Source: an uncultured Planctomycetaceae bacterium (lineage in GTDB: Bacteria; Planctomycetota; Planctomycetia; Planctomycetales; Planctomycetaceae). Taken from it: DNA of 32,642 nucleotides. Positions 8,983 to 17,289 of this stretch are shown here, piece by piece. Below the pieces are notes generated by a model. It was not told the origin of the DNA, searched no databases, and was given only the letters and a program-made list of their open reading frames with translations. Within the stretch, counting starts at the first letter, position 1; each line of letters opens with the position of its first letter. Where the stretch lies: the NCBI GenBank assembly GCA_903896675.1, contig CAITYU010000055.1, forward strand, positions 1 through 32,642. The letters are read 5' to 3'. The position numbers were made by a program, and so were the translations under genes.

Positions 8983-11262
8983 TCAGACAATGCCCTGCCT
9001 GTGGAGGATTTCGATGCTGCCGTTTTCCAGATTGTACAAGGCGGCAACAATCAGAATTCTTCCAGTATCAGCAAGGTTTCGCAGGGTGCTGCTGCCCTCA
9101 TAAATCCTTTGAGCAGACTGGATGGTATTTCGGCGAGCCACATCGTCGACAAACTGCTGCCGTCTGACTTCGGACCAGTGTGTCCAGCCGCTCAGTTCGC
9201 TGGCACTGACATTCTGCTGAATATCCTCAATCACTATATCCAGATGCTGACAGCCAACATCTGAACAGCTGTGGCGTCCGTGAACAGCGAGGCCTACGGC
9301 AGTGGAGACAGCCCCACAGCGTGTGTGTCCCATCACCAGAATCACCCTTGCCCCCGCCACTGCGCAGGCATATTCGAGACTTCCAAGAACCTTGCTGCGA
9401 ACAACATTGCCGGCAATACGAGTACTGAATACTTCCCCCAGTCCCACATCAAACACAATTTCCGCCGGTGCCCGTGAATCGATGCAGCCGAGTATGATTG
9501 CCAGTGGATGCTGACCAGCAGCCGTTTCTCCCATTTGTCGATGCAGATCCCGCACCAACTGCTGACCAGCCCGAAACCTTGCATTCCCCGCCAGCAGCAC
9601 CTGCATGATCTCGTCAGGGCTCAATCGCTGCTGCAGTTCCTGAGTTGAGTACTGAGTGTACAGAATCTGATTGGCAAGCCCGGAATACTCACGAAAACCG
9701 ACGGTGCTGACCCGAATGTCGCGTGCGGGCCCCGTTGTCTGCTGGAAATCCCGCAACATTGCGACAATGTCCGGATCGATAAAATTGGTGGCCGTGGCAT
9801 CAAAGGCAAGATGTGCTCCGGAAGGTGTCGCATCCAGCAGTCGTTGCAGGCTGCCCCGATTCAGAAAACTGACCTGATTGGCCAGTTGCACATGGGTGAT
9901 CTCTTCACCAAATCTCTGCTCCTTAATGACCGCCACCGGACGCTGCATGTTGCTCATGAGGATAAACGTAATGCTGATCGCCAATCCACACGCGACTCCC
10001 GTCAGCAGATCCGTCAGGACAATGCTGAGCAGTGTACCGACAAAGGGCGCGAACTGATAAAGGCCATCCGCATACATTCGCCGCATCAGTCCCGGGTTGA
10101 ACAGCTTCATTCCGGTGTGCAGAAGAATGGCAGCCAGAGCGGAGAGCGGGATCTGGTTGAGCCATTCCGGAATCAGAATGACACACGCTGCCAGCAGCAC
10201 ACCGTGAAAGACAGCGGAAAGTCGGCTGGCAGCACCAGCCTGAATATTGACGGACGACCGCACAATCACAGATGTAATGGGCAATCCCCCCAATAATCCA
10301 CACAGAATATTACCGGTACCCTGAGCAATCAGTTCGCGGTTCGGTGGAGACACGCGTCGACGCGGATCCAGTTTGTCAATAGCCTCGAGATTCAGTAGTG
10401 TCTCAAGCGAAGCAACAATGCAAACCGTCAATCCAACTCCCCAGACGGCAGGATCCAGCACCCGGGACCAGTCCGGATGCTGCAACAGCAGCCTCAGAGC
10501 TCCGACGCTGCCTGCTGAAGGGACCTGAACAAGATGTGTTGATTCAATCAGCCATATGCCACCCATGTAATCCATCACGACCTTGAGGGCACAGCCAAGC
10601 AGAACGGCAAGCAGGGGCGCCGGCACCGCAAGCCGCCTGCACAGCGAAAAACGATCCCACACCACCAAAACCAGCAAAGCCGCCACACCAACAACGACCG
10701 CCCCCGGATGAATTTCACCATTGAACAGCCTGAGGATCTCTGAGAACGTGTTTTCGTGGTCCGGCTGAGAAAACGACATTTCCCCCTCCGGATCAGTATC
10801 GTGACCGAGCAGATGCGGCACTTGCTTCAGAATCAGGATCATTCCGATTGCCGCCAGCAGTCCCTGAATCACGCTGGTGGGAAAGAATGATGACAGCACT
10901 CCTGCTTTCAGCAGTCCGAGTGCAATCTGCATTGCCCCGGCAATGACCACTGCAAGCAGGAAAGCATCGAAACTTCCCAGTCCCTCGACCTGTGCTGCAA
11001 CGACGGCAGTCAGACCAGCAGCAGGTCCGCTCACACTGGTCGATGATCCACTGAGCAGACCCACAACAACGCCACCGATAATCCCGGATACAAGACCGGA
11101 AACAAGGGGTGTCCCTGAAGCGAGGGCGATTCCCAGACACAGTGGCAGGGCAATCAGAAATACCACAAGTCCGGCGACGAGGTCGCCTCCCACCGCCTGT
11201 CGATCCTGCTGCACCTCACGCCTTCGCGTAGTCTTTTGGGGTGATTCGGGATCTTGTTTCAT
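8983..11262 (-). CDS. SulP-family anion (bicarbonate) transporter fused to beta-carbonic anhydrase
   Basis: A 759-residue fusion. Residues about 25-440 form a SulP/SLC26-type transporter with many hydrophobic helices, beginning DLVAGLVVFLIALPLCLGIA and including the conserved SGPAAGL segment. A short STAS-like region (about 450-530) follows. The C-terminal part (about 550-759) is a beta-class carbonic anhydrase: the zinc ligands are Cys593 in CIDSR and His646/Cys649 in GHTRC, with the Asp595-Arg597 dyad present. Fusions of SulP carriers with carbonic anhydrase are known and have been proposed to move bicarbonate, hydrating CO2 or dehydrating HCO3- at the membrane. ATG 11262 is chosen because homologues start about 25-30 residues before the first helix; a TTG at 11340 or ATG at 11322 would add an unconserved leader. 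The upstream epimerase gene is 154 bp away on the same strand. Confidence 0.95.
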   Translation of the reverse strand: MKQDPESPQKTTRRREVQQDRQAVGGDLVAGLVVFLIALPLCLGIALASGTPLVSGLVSGIIGGVVVGLLSGSSTSVSGPAAGLTAVVAAQVEGLGSFDAFLLAVVIAGAMQIALGLLKAGVLSSFFPTSVIQGLLAAIGMILILKQVPHLLGHDTDPEGEMSFSQPDHENTFSEILRLFNGEIHPGAVVVGVAALLVLVVWDRFSLCRRLAVPAPLLAVLLGCALKVVMDYMGGIWLIESTHLVQVPSAGSVGALRLLLQHPDWSRVLDPAVWGVGLTVCIVASLETLLNLEAIDKLDPRRRVSPPNRELIAQGTGNILCGLLGGLPITSVIVRSSVNIQAGAASRLSAVFHGVLLAACVILIPEWLNQIPLSALAAILLHTGMKLFNPGLMRRMYADGLYQFAPFVGTLLSIVLTDLLTGVACGLAISITFILMSNMQRPVAVIKEQRFGEEITHVQLANQVSFLNRGSLQRLLDATPSGAHLAFDATATNFIDPDIVAMLRDFQQTTGPARDIRVSTVGFREYSGLANQILYTQYSTQELQQRLSPDEIMQVLLAGNARFRAGQQLVRDLHRQMGETAAGQHPLAIILGCIDSRAPAEIVFDVGLGEVFSTRIAGNVVRSKVLGSLEYACAVAGARVILVMGHTRCGAVSTAVGLAVHGRHSCSDVGCQHLDIVIEDIQQNVSASELSGWTHWSEVRRQQFVDDVARRNTIQSAQRIYEGSSTLRNLADTGRILIVAALYNLENGSIEILHRQGIV

Positions 11263-11354
11263 GGTCTGATTCCGGACAGGGGGTGCGATGGAACGCAAGG
11301 ACCCGAGCCTGAACGGAAGCATCGTCCGGAAACAGAACAAATCCCTCAGATGAT

Positions 11355-11366
11355 CGCAGGCCTGCG
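11355..11366. other. 12-bp perfect palindrome upstream of the SulP-carbonic anhydrase gene
   Basis: CGCAGGCCTGCG is a perfect palindrome lying about 90 bp upstream of the transporter start, in the gap after the epimerase gene. It could be an operator half-site pair or a chance GC-rich palindrome; nothing else in the sequence decides. Confidence 0.35.
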
Positions 11367-11416
11367 TATCCTACCGTTCGCTGTGGACGGCGAAAAGCTA
11401 TGCACGGGACTCAGCA

Positions 11417-12388
11417 TTACCCGTACAGATGAGTCAGGGCCTGCGGCAGGTGCGGGAACTGAAATTCGAACCCGCACTCGGCAAGTCGCCGTGATCTGAC
11501 AAATCGACCGTACAATGCCAGTTCGGGATCAGTCCGCAGCAACCAGCGGGCTGCCAGTCGCACCATCCATGCAGTGGCTGGCAGGCCCACGGGCATACCC
11601 ACAACGCGACGCAGCTCCCGCATAAATTCGGATTGCGTCACCGGGTGAGGGGCAGAAGCCACGTAGACACCCTGCATGGCGCTATCGCCTGCAGCAAGCG
11701 TCAGCAGTCGACACATGTCCGCTTCGTGGATCCAGCTTAAGCCCTGCTTTCCGGAACCGACCCGGCCACCCAGACCGCATCGCGCCAGCGGCAGCAGCTT
11801 ATTCATGGCACTGGCACCAGCACCCCGATCACGCCCCAAGACGAAACTGGTTCTCAGGACCACCTGCCTTTGTGCCGGCAATACGCTCTCGCGATAAGCC
11901 TGCTCCCACTCCCTCCCGACAAATGGGGCCAGACCATAACCCGTTGCGGAATCTTCATCACACCACACATTCGGAGGGTCCCCGTAGATATGGGCAGTAC
12001 TCATCTGCACCCAGACCGGCGGTGGAGATGCCACAGTTCTGAGGGCTGCACCGAGCGCCCGCGTCGACTCAATGCGTGACCGCAGGATCTCATCCTGATG
12101 ATCCGGTGTTTTGATGCAGTCCACGCTCCGACCGGCCAGATTCATCAGACACGCTGCTCCGTCGAGACATTGCCTCCAGTCACCGACCGTGCGACCGTCC
12201 CAGCCTGCATGACTCCATGGACCGACGGGTGGCGTGCCACGGGACAGAATCACGACCTCGGCCCCCAGACTGTTCAGATGGGTTGCGATGGCCAGACCAA
12301 GGAAACCACTGCCGCCAGCAATCACGACACGACGATTGCAGACGGCGGCGGCAGCAGCATTTTCATTCAACAACACGGGATTCGACAT
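11417..12388 (-). CDS. TIGR01777 family NAD(P)-dependent epimerase (SDR superfamily)
   Basis: A 323-residue atypical short-chain dehydrogenase/epimerase. The Rossmann motif GGSGFLG is at 25-31 after a VVIA strand. Further family blocks are [20 protein letters not shown], the RTSFVLG strand, [20 protein letters not shown] and the C-terminal DUF1731-like part ([16 protein letters not shown]). The substrate of this family (YfcH/SDR39U1 group) is unknown. The ATG at 12388 has a poor ribosome binding site, and the first 19 residues before the Rossmann strand are low-complexity (NENAAAAAV), so the start is less certain than the fold. The SulP-carbonic anhydrase gene follows on the same strand after 154 bp. 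Confidence 0.92.
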   Translation of the reverse strand: MSNPVLLNENAAAAAVCNRRVVIAGGSGFLGLAIATHLNSLGAEVVILSRGTPPVGPWSHAGWDGRTVGDWRQCLDGAACLMNLAGRSVDCIKTPDHQDEILRSRIESTRALGAALRTVASPPPVWVQMSTAHIYGDPPNVWCDEDSATGYGLAPFVGREWEQAYRESVLPAQRQVVLRTSFVLGRDRGAGASAMNKLLPLARCGLGGRVGSGKQGLSWIHEADMCRLLTLAAGDSAMQGVYVASAPHPVTQSEFMRELRRVVGMPVGLPATAWMVRLAARWLLRTDPELALYGRFVRSRRLAECGFEFQFPHLPQALTHLYG

Positions 12389-12789
12389 GGCAGGACACCA
12401 TCAGAGTTTTCCGGATCGGCATTCTGGTTCCAACCGTCTTCAGGAGCAGGATATTAACGGTGCCGGATGGGCACCGCGCACACAATTTGTCGCCGCGCAC
12501 CCTGTTGAGTCGGGTACCAGTACCACTCACAGAACGACTTTCAATGCTGCGATACCCGATCAAAGCGGGTCCGGTACTGATTCCAGAAACCCGTCGCCGG
12601 CTCCTGAAAACAGGTGACTTGCGAACGGACTCGTGTTACCGCTGACAATCCGACGAATTGCAGAGATTTCGTCAGGTTCCAGGTCGCCCCTGTGCTAACA
12701 TGTGGCAGCTACCGCGTTCAAAGATGTTCGTGTCCTGCCTCGCTCCGCCCAGCCTGATCACCGCTCATCACTCCACACAGCCCAGCCCG
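12389..12789. other. Divergent intergenic region; one 7-bp hairpin, no gene seen
   Basis: It separates the divergently transcribed epimerase and HlyD-like genes, so it should hold both promoters, but I cannot assign -35/-10 boxes with confidence. The only clear structure is CGGTGCC (12458-12464) and GGCACCG (12470-12476) around a 5-nt loop. Open frames here overlap one another on the same strand and resemble no family I know. Confidence 0.5.
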
Positions 12790-14352
12790 ATGTCATTGAC
12801 AGCCCAGCCTGACAGCTCCGCCAGCGATATCGCTGAACAGTCAGCGGTTCAGCCGCGAGCGTCCGTTTTGCGGTTTGTACCGGTTGCACTTTTGGGCGTG
12901 CTGTTTGGGGGTCTGTGGCTGCAAAGCCACCCAACGGACGCCCAAATGCAGGGGGCTCGGGTCCAACAGACGGTTGAAGCCAACGGATTCCGCAGTGAGG
13001 TTGTGCGGCGGGCCCGACTGTTGCGAACGGTGCCCGTGCGCGGGGAAATCGCCACTCTTCAGCCCGGCATCGTCTACAACGACTGCCGATACTGGCCGCG
13101 GAAAATCGTGGAACTGCTGCCCGAAGGGACTCAAGTGCAGCCCGGTGACATTGTCTGCGAACTTGATTCTGCCGAAATTCGCTCGAAGCTGCGGGATCAG
13201 ACCCTGCTGCTGATCCGCGCCAAGGCAGGCTGGCAAACAGCCCTCGCCGGGGAAACGCTGCAGCAACTGAAGAACGATCGGCGGCTCAGCAGCAATCGAC
13301 TGCAGGCCCAGTTGACTCAGGATCTGTCCACGTCGTTCATCGAAGCGGAAGCCGATCAGGAGTTACTGCAGCTTGAGGGTGATGTGACCATGCGACGGGA
13401 AGCCGCGACGATGGCCCAGGAATCCTGGGAGCGGACTCGTGAACTGACGGCACTGGGAATCAACAGTGTGGCCGAGCTGGACATTCGCGAAGTGGAAAAA
13501 CAGAACGCACATCGCTCGGTGGTGCGGGCTGCAGGTCAATTGAATCTGACCGAGACCTTTCATCACCGGAAAAAATCGTCGGAATTGCGTTTCAATGCCC
13601 AACTGGCTGCCGACGAGTTGCGGCGCACGGGACCGCAGAATGAGCTGGCTTCAGCAGTGCAGCGAGTGAAGACGCTGGAGATGCAGCAGTCAGTAGCTGG
13701 CCTGCAACTGCATGTGGATTACCTCGAGCGGGCACTCAGTGCCTGCACCATCAGAGCGGCTCGCGGCGGGGAACTGATCTACTGCCACAACCGCGATGAG
13801 GGCAAATACATCGAAATCGGTGGCACGGCCCATTACAGTCAGGAACTGTTCCGAATCGTCGATCGTTCCCGCATGATTGTCACGGGACGGGTCAGCCAGT
13901 CGCAGGTGTTTGAATTATCCGTGGGGCTTCCGGCTGTTGTACGGATTCCGACGCTGCCATCCGTGGAACTGTCAGCAGAACTGCGGTGGATCGCCCCCAT
14001 CTCATCACCCATCTCGTGGTTTGCCCCGAACGACCTGTTTAATGCAGTACAGCTCGAACTGCCGGGCTCAGACGAATCCGTGGCGAGCATCGCATTCGGT
14101 ACAACAGCCACGTGTGAGATTGTGGTGGTGGATCGCCCTGACGTGCTGCAGATCCCGGTTCAGGCCGTGTTTCGAAATGGTCAGCAGACAAAAGTCCTGC
14201 TGGCAGGATCGACCGGCGTGCTGCAAAGAACCGTGGTGACCGGAATATGCAACGAATCGCGAGTGGAGATTGTGGAGGGGCTGGCCGAAGGCGAAACGGT
14301 GCTGGTCGGCGAGCAGCACAGACTGCGGCGGTTGGCGGACAGCCTGCCCTGA
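12790..14352 (+). CDS. HlyD/RND-type periplasmic adaptor (membrane-fusion protein)
   Basis: A 520-residue protein with one N-terminal membrane anchor (about 26-45: VLRFVPVALLGVLFGGLWLQ). A split lipoyl/barrel-sandwich half follows (about 94-136, including IVELLPEGTQVQPGDIVCEL), then a long alpha-helical hairpin (about 140-310), the second lipoyl half (CTIRAARGGELIY) and a beta-barrel region ending VEIVEGLAEGETVLVGE, typical of RND adaptor C-termini. Adaptors bridge an inner-membrane pump and an outer-membrane channel, but no pump, ABC permease or TolC gene is adjacent, so its partner must be elsewhere. ATG 12790 was chosen for its position about 25 residues before the anchor; it has no good ribosome binding site, and ATG 12724 or 12700 are alternatives. 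Confidence 0.85.
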   Translation: MSLTAQPDSSASDIAEQSAVQPRASVLRFVPVALLGVLFGGLWLQSHPTDAQMQGARVQQTVEANGFRSEVVRRARLLRTVPVRGEIATLQPGIVYNDCRYWPRKIVELLPEGTQVQPGDIVCELDSAEIRSKLRDQTLLLIRAKAGWQTALAGETLQQLKNDRRLSSNRLQAQLTQDLSTSFIEAEADQELLQLEGDVTMRREAATMAQESWERTRELTALGINSVAELDIREVEKQNAHRSVVRAAGQLNLTETFHHRKKSSELRFNAQLAADELRRTGPQNELASAVQRVKTLEMQQSVAGLQLHVDYLERALSACTIRAARGGELIYCHNRDEGKYIEIGGTAHYSQELFRIVDRSRMIVTGRVSQSQVFELSVGLPAVVRIPTLPSVELSAELRWIAPISSPISWFAPNDLFNAVQLELPGSDESVASIAFGTTATCEIVVVDRPDVLQIPVQAVFRNGQQTKVLLAGSTGVLQRTVVTGICNESRVEIVEGLAEGETVLVGEQHRLRRLADSLP

Positions 14353-14367
14353 ACGCCCCGAACGCCT

Positions 14368-15144
14368 TCAGCGACCGTCCCGCAGACGGTCACCAAGAAA
14401 ATTGTCCAGCTCCGGGATGTCGTAAATCTTCGAGATTGTCGTCTCGACATCGTACGGCACCCGATGGAACTCGATCATGTCATCGTGCACAGTGACATAG
14501 GAGGATCGCGGGTCGTTGTTGCGGGGCTGACCGACGGACCCGACGTTGACCATGATTTTCCCGCTGCCGATGCGATACCTGAAGCCGATCTCTTCGGGCA
14601 CCAGGAAATCCAGTGTATCGGTGAAAACACCGGGTATGTGCGTGTGCCCCTGAAAACAGATCTTCTCGATCAGAGCGAAGATCTTCTCCATCTTCACTTT
14701 GTTGTAGATGTCGTCAGGGAACACGTATTCGTTGAGCGGATTGCGTGCTGAGCCGTGCACGTACATCGTCTGGGACGCTTCATCACGATACCGACGATTC
14801 AGTTCTCCGAGGAAGTCCCAGCGTTTTTCAGCCTTCGGTCCCACACCGCGTTCCAGCACATTACGCGTCCAGAAGATGGAACGTTCGGCAGCCGCGTTGA
14901 AACCTTCCGGGTCAAACAATGCCGCCTGATCATGATTGCCCAGCAGGCAGAGGTCGAGGTCCATCACCAAATCAATGCACTCGGCCGGATTGGGACCATA
15001 GCCGACAACATCACCCAGACAGTAGATTTCCGTAATCCCTTTGCTGCGAATATCGGCCAGCACTGCATTGAGTGCTTCGAGATTGCCGTGAATGTCGCTG
15101 ATCAACGCTCTCAAGGGGCTGGTCCTGATATCACGGGAAACCAT
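14368..15144 (-). CDS. Calcineurin-like metallophosphoesterase
   Basis: A 258-residue protein with the full set of metallophosphoesterase motifs: SDIHGN (D17, H19), [10 protein letters not shown] (D45), GNHD (N70, H71), a YVHGS motif (H130) and GHTH (H167, H169). These bind two metal ions and hydrolyse phosphate mono- or diesters. The GYGPNP block is characteristic of the small Metallophos_2 group that includes diadenosine-tetraphosphatase-like enzymes; the real substrate cannot be told from sequence. ATG 15144 lies 12 residues before the first motif strand and is preferred over a much longer N-terminal extension that is not conserved. The 3' end nearly abuts the convergent HlyD-like gene (15 bp). 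Confidence 0.92.
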   Translation of the reverse strand: MVSRDIRTSPLRALISDIHGNLEALNAVLADIRSKGITEIYCLGDVVGYGPNPAECIDLVMDLDLCLLGNHDQAALFDPEGFNAAAERSIFWTRNVLERGVGPKAEKRWDFLGELNRRYRDEASQTMYVHGSARNPLNEYVFPDDIYNKVKMEKIFALIEKICFQGHTHIPGVFTDTLDFLVPEEIGFRYRIGSGKIMVNVGSVGQPRNNDPRSSYVTVHDDMIEFHRVPYDVETTISKIYDIPELDNFLGDRLRDGR

Positions 15145-15260
15145 GGACAGATGTGCTTCGGGAATCTGTCGAAAAAACGGACTGTCGGAATGCGGTTGAT
15201 TCAGCCAGATTCCACGGTGTAAGGCCGAATGAGGGGCTGCAACCCGCAAAGATCCGAGGA

Positions 15261-15276
15261 TTCCGAAGCTTCGGAA
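15261..15276. promoter_or_regulatory. 16-bp perfect palindrome, candidate operator upstream of the metallophosphoesterase gene
   Basis: TTCCGAAGCTTCGGAA is a perfect 16-bp inverted repeat centred about 125 bp upstream of the metallophosphoesterase start and downstream of the OleA-like stop. With no loop and no following T-run it fits a dimeric repressor site better than a terminator. Function is inferred only from symmetry and position. Confidence 0.4.
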
Positions 15277-15310
15277 ACCCAGAGCACGGCCGGAACACAG
15301 TGTACGCGGT

Positions 15311-15341
15311 GGAAAAGTCGCGGACAAGCGCCAAAGTCCGC
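15311..15341 (-). terminator. Possible terminator of the OleA-like gene
   Basis: GCGGAC (15320-15325) and GTCCGC (15336-15341) pair perfectly around a 10-nt loop, about 47 nt past the OleA-like stop. On the minus strand the stem is followed by GACTTTTCC. The T-run is short, so this is a weak call. Confidence 0.4.
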
Positions 15342-15387
15342 CTGAATCGCCCGGACTACCTGGCTCTCAGAGTCGACTCTACCGGAG

Positions 15388-16434
15388 TCAGTTGAAAGCA
15401 GTCCCCAGCATGATGGAATTCAGTCCGCTGCCGATCCCCAGCATCGCGAACCGCTCACCCGCCCGCGGCGGTTCCGCCTGCAGTCCCAGCGACAGGGCCA
15501 TGGGCAGAGCGGCGGCCCCGGTATTTCCAAGGAACTCGACTGTTGGAAAATCAAGTGCGGGATCGAGTTGCAGACGCTGCATCAGGGCCGTGCGATGCTG
15601 GCGACCGACCTGGTGAGTGAAGACGCGGCTGACGTCGGAGTTGCGCCAACCCAGCACCTGCTGGGTCTTCTGCCAGGTTCTGCAGGCCAGCGCGATACCC
15701 GCGTGCAACAGGGCTTCGGAATCCGTCTCCATCCGGGGACGCCCGTCCCCGCCCCCCGCCTCAACGCCCCCGGCACACAGCTGATGAGCCGACGAATCAG
15801 ACAGCCACGCGCCACCAAGCAGGCGATGGCCCGTGCGACTGAGCCGCCGATCACACAGCACAATCGCCGCAGAACCGGAACCAATGGTCAGCGAAGCAAA
15901 GGCCGACTTGATTGACTGGCGTGTCAGTGTCGTGTCCTGCAACAGACTGTCGATCGTGCCTTCAACCAGATCTCGACCGGTCTCCGTACCGACAACGAGA
16001 CCCGCACGAATCCGCCCCAGTTCAATCTGATCGGCGATCAGCAGCAGACCGTTGAGCAGCCCGAGGCAGGCGTTGCTGACATCCAGCACCAGACAGTCCG
16101 AGGGCAGACCAGCACCGTGATGGACCCCCGCCGCGGTGGCAGGCTCCATACGGTCACGACAGACGGAGCCGTGGACGAGTGCACCGATCGCATCCACCGG
16201 CAGACCGGACTGCTGCAGCGCCAGTCGTGCCGTCTGCACACTGACAGTACCGGGCAGCACCCCCGGGTCCCACCAGCGACGCTCGCGAATCCCGGTCATC
16301 AGTTCCAGTCGACCGGCCGGCAGTCCCAGTCTTTCGTAGACCGGTGCCAGCCTGCTTTCAATCTGGTCAGAGGTAATGACGTGAGGTGGCAGCAGGTGAG
16401 CCGCCGCCTCGATGCACACGTTATGGTATCTCAT
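15388..16434 (-). CDS. 3-oxoacyl-ACP synthase III family condensing enzyme, OleA-like
   Basis: A 348-residue thiolase-fold enzyme. The FabH/OleA catalytic set is present: nucleophile Cys123 (SNACLG), His274 (THQVGRQH) and Asn304 (GNTGAA). A glutamate in RMEPATA (E97) matches the one OleA supplies across the dimer for its acyl-CoA condensation. N-terminal spacing and blocks (NVCIEAAAHLLPPHVITS, GIRERRWWD, the ALLHAGIALA segment, QVLGW, LGIGSGLNSIM) resemble OleA, which makes beta-keto acids for long-chain olefin synthesis, more than FabH. No OleB, OleC or OleD gene is visible in the window. The gene starts 17 bp after the peroxiredoxin stop, so the two form a likely operon. Fatty-acid initiation remains an alternative role. 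Confidence 0.9.
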   Translation of the reverse strand: MRYHNVCIEAAAHLLPPHVITSDQIESRLAPVYERLGLPAGRLELMTGIRERRWWDPGVLPGTVSVQTARLALQQSGLPVDAIGALVHGSVCRDRMEPATAAGVHHGAGLPSDCLVLDVSNACLGLLNGLLLIADQIELGRIRAGLVVGTETGRDLVEGTIDSLLQDTTLTRQSIKSAFASLTIGSGSAAIVLCDRRLSRTGHRLLGGAWLSDSSAHQLCAGGVEAGGGDGRPRMETDSEALLHAGIALACRTWQKTQQVLGWRNSDVSRVFTHQVGRQHRTALMQRLQLDPALDFPTVEFLGNTGAAALPMALSLGLQAEPPRAGERFAMLGIGSGLNSIMLGTAFN

Positions 16435-16451
16435 CTCGCTGCTCGAAATTA

Positions 16452-17072
16452 CTACTGCTGCTTTGCCAGCTTTGCCACGACTTCGGCGATTGCCCGGCTG
16501 TCCTCAGCCGCTGCCACCATGGTATTTTTTGCGACGACTCGCCCGTCCCGATCGATCACAAAGGTCCAGCGTCTGGCAGTGATGCTGCGGACCAGAATCT
16601 CATCCTTTCCGTCGATCACAGCCTTCACGGACTTCTCTTCCTTCGTCACCGGAACACCGAAAGCTTCAGCCACGCGCCCCTCGGTGTCCGCCAGCAGGGT
16701 GAAGTTCAGGCTGTGCGCCTTGCGGAAGAGCTGGTGGTTGCGAACGGAATCTCCACTGACGCCGACCACTTCAACCCCCTTCAGCTTCAGCTGCGCCAGA
16801 TCATCACGAAAGGCACAGGCCTGCTTCGTGCAACCACCGGTCATGTCCGCGGGGTAGAAGTAGACAACCACGATGCTGTTGCCCACATGGTCCTGGGATT
16901 TCCACTGTTTGCCATCCTGGTCCAGCGCTGTAAAGGCAGGTGCCCTGTCGCCGACATTGACTTCACCCGCATCCACCCCGGCTGTCAAAATGCCGCTGAC
17001 GACACCGCAGAACAGCAGCAGCAAATGCCCTGATCGCGACGGAAAAATGCATCTGCAGTTCCGAAATTTCAT
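16452..17072 (-). CDS. Exported peroxiredoxin, BCP/PrxQ type
   Basis: A 206-residue protein with an N-terminal signal sequence (hydrophobic stretch HLLLLFCGVVSGILTAG, about 16-32) followed by an AhpC/TSA thioredoxin-fold domain. The peroxidatic cysteine is C81 in YPADMTGGCTKQAC, preceded by Thr78; C86 five residues on is the resolving cysteine typical of atypical 2-Cys BCP/PrxQ enzymes. The distal Arg is likely in ITARRWTFVID. It reduces hydroperoxides, probably outside the cytoplasm. Start ATG 17072 is well supported by AGGGGG seven bases upstream. It heads a two-gene unit with the OleA-like gene (17-bp gap). Confidence 0.94.
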   Translation of the reverse strand: MKFRNCRCIFPSRSGHLLLLFCGVVSGILTAGVDAGEVNVGDRAPAFTALDQDGKQWKSQDHVGNSIVVVYFYPADMTGGCTKQACAFRDDLAQLKLKGVEVVGVSGDSVRNHQLFRKAHSLNFTLLADTEGRVAEAFGVPVTKEEKSVKAVIDGKDEILVRSITARRWTFVIDRDGRVVAKNTMVAAAEDSRAIAEVVAKLAKQQ

Positions 17073-17122
17073 CGCTAATCCCCCTGTTTTGACCAGTTTC
17101 CGACCGTCACACGACAGAGCGC

Positions 17123-17155
17123 AAAAAAAAACGGCTGACAGAGAACTGTCAGCCG
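17123..17155 (-). terminator. Strong Rho-independent terminator of the small Lys/Ala gene
   Basis: CGGCTGACAG (17132-17141) and CTGTCAGCCG (17146-17155) form a perfect 10-bp stem with an AGAA tetraloop. On the minus strand it is followed at once by nine T residues (17123-17131). It lies 29 nt past the stop of the 30-residue gene. Confidence 0.96.
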
Positions 17156-17183
17156 CCGGAAGAGATCCGAAGGAGTGATCAGA

Positions 17184-17276
17184 TCACTTCTTCTTAGCAG
17201 CCTTCTTTGCAGCCTTCTTTGCAGGTGCAGCAGTAGCAGCCTTCTTCGCGGCCTTCTTTGCAGCTTTCTTTGCCAC
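17184..17276 (-). CDS. Small lysine/alanine-rich, histone H1-like protein (30 aa)
   Basis: A 31-codon gene with a GTG start. The product is 13 Lys, 14 Ala, one Thr, one Pro and the initiator Met, arranged as repeated AAKK units on both sides of an ATAAPA centre. Such Lys/Ala repeats resemble histone H1 and chlamydial Hc1/Hc2 tails that bind DNA, so a nucleoid- or RNA-binding role is likely (inference from composition only). It is real rather than chance: GGAGG lies eight bases before the GTG, and an ideal terminator follows 29 nt after the TGA. In-frame reading upstream to a TTG would add about 16 residues (ending RFLEERT), but the ribosome binding site would then lie inside the gene. Confidence 0.82.
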   Translation of the reverse strand: MAKKAAKKAAKKAATAAPAKKAAKKAAKKK

Positions 17277-17284
17277 AGTACGTT

Positions 17285-17289
17285 CCTCC
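17285..17289 (-). promoter_or_regulatory. Ribosome binding site fixing the GTG start of the 30-aa gene
   Basis: GGAGG on the minus strand with an 8-nt spacer to the GTG at 17276. It is a full anti-SD match and the main support for this very short gene. Confidence 0.85.

Noticed and set aside
12217-12645. A 142-codon plus frame and an overlapping one before the HlyD-like gene
   Set aside because: Both overlap the epimerase 5' end on the opposite strand and each other, with no motif.
14373-14391. A GACCGT/ACGGTC hairpin near the convergent ends of the HlyD-like and metallophosphoesterase genes
   Set aside because: It lies inside the metallophosphoesterase coding end and has no T-run on either side, so it was not called a terminator.
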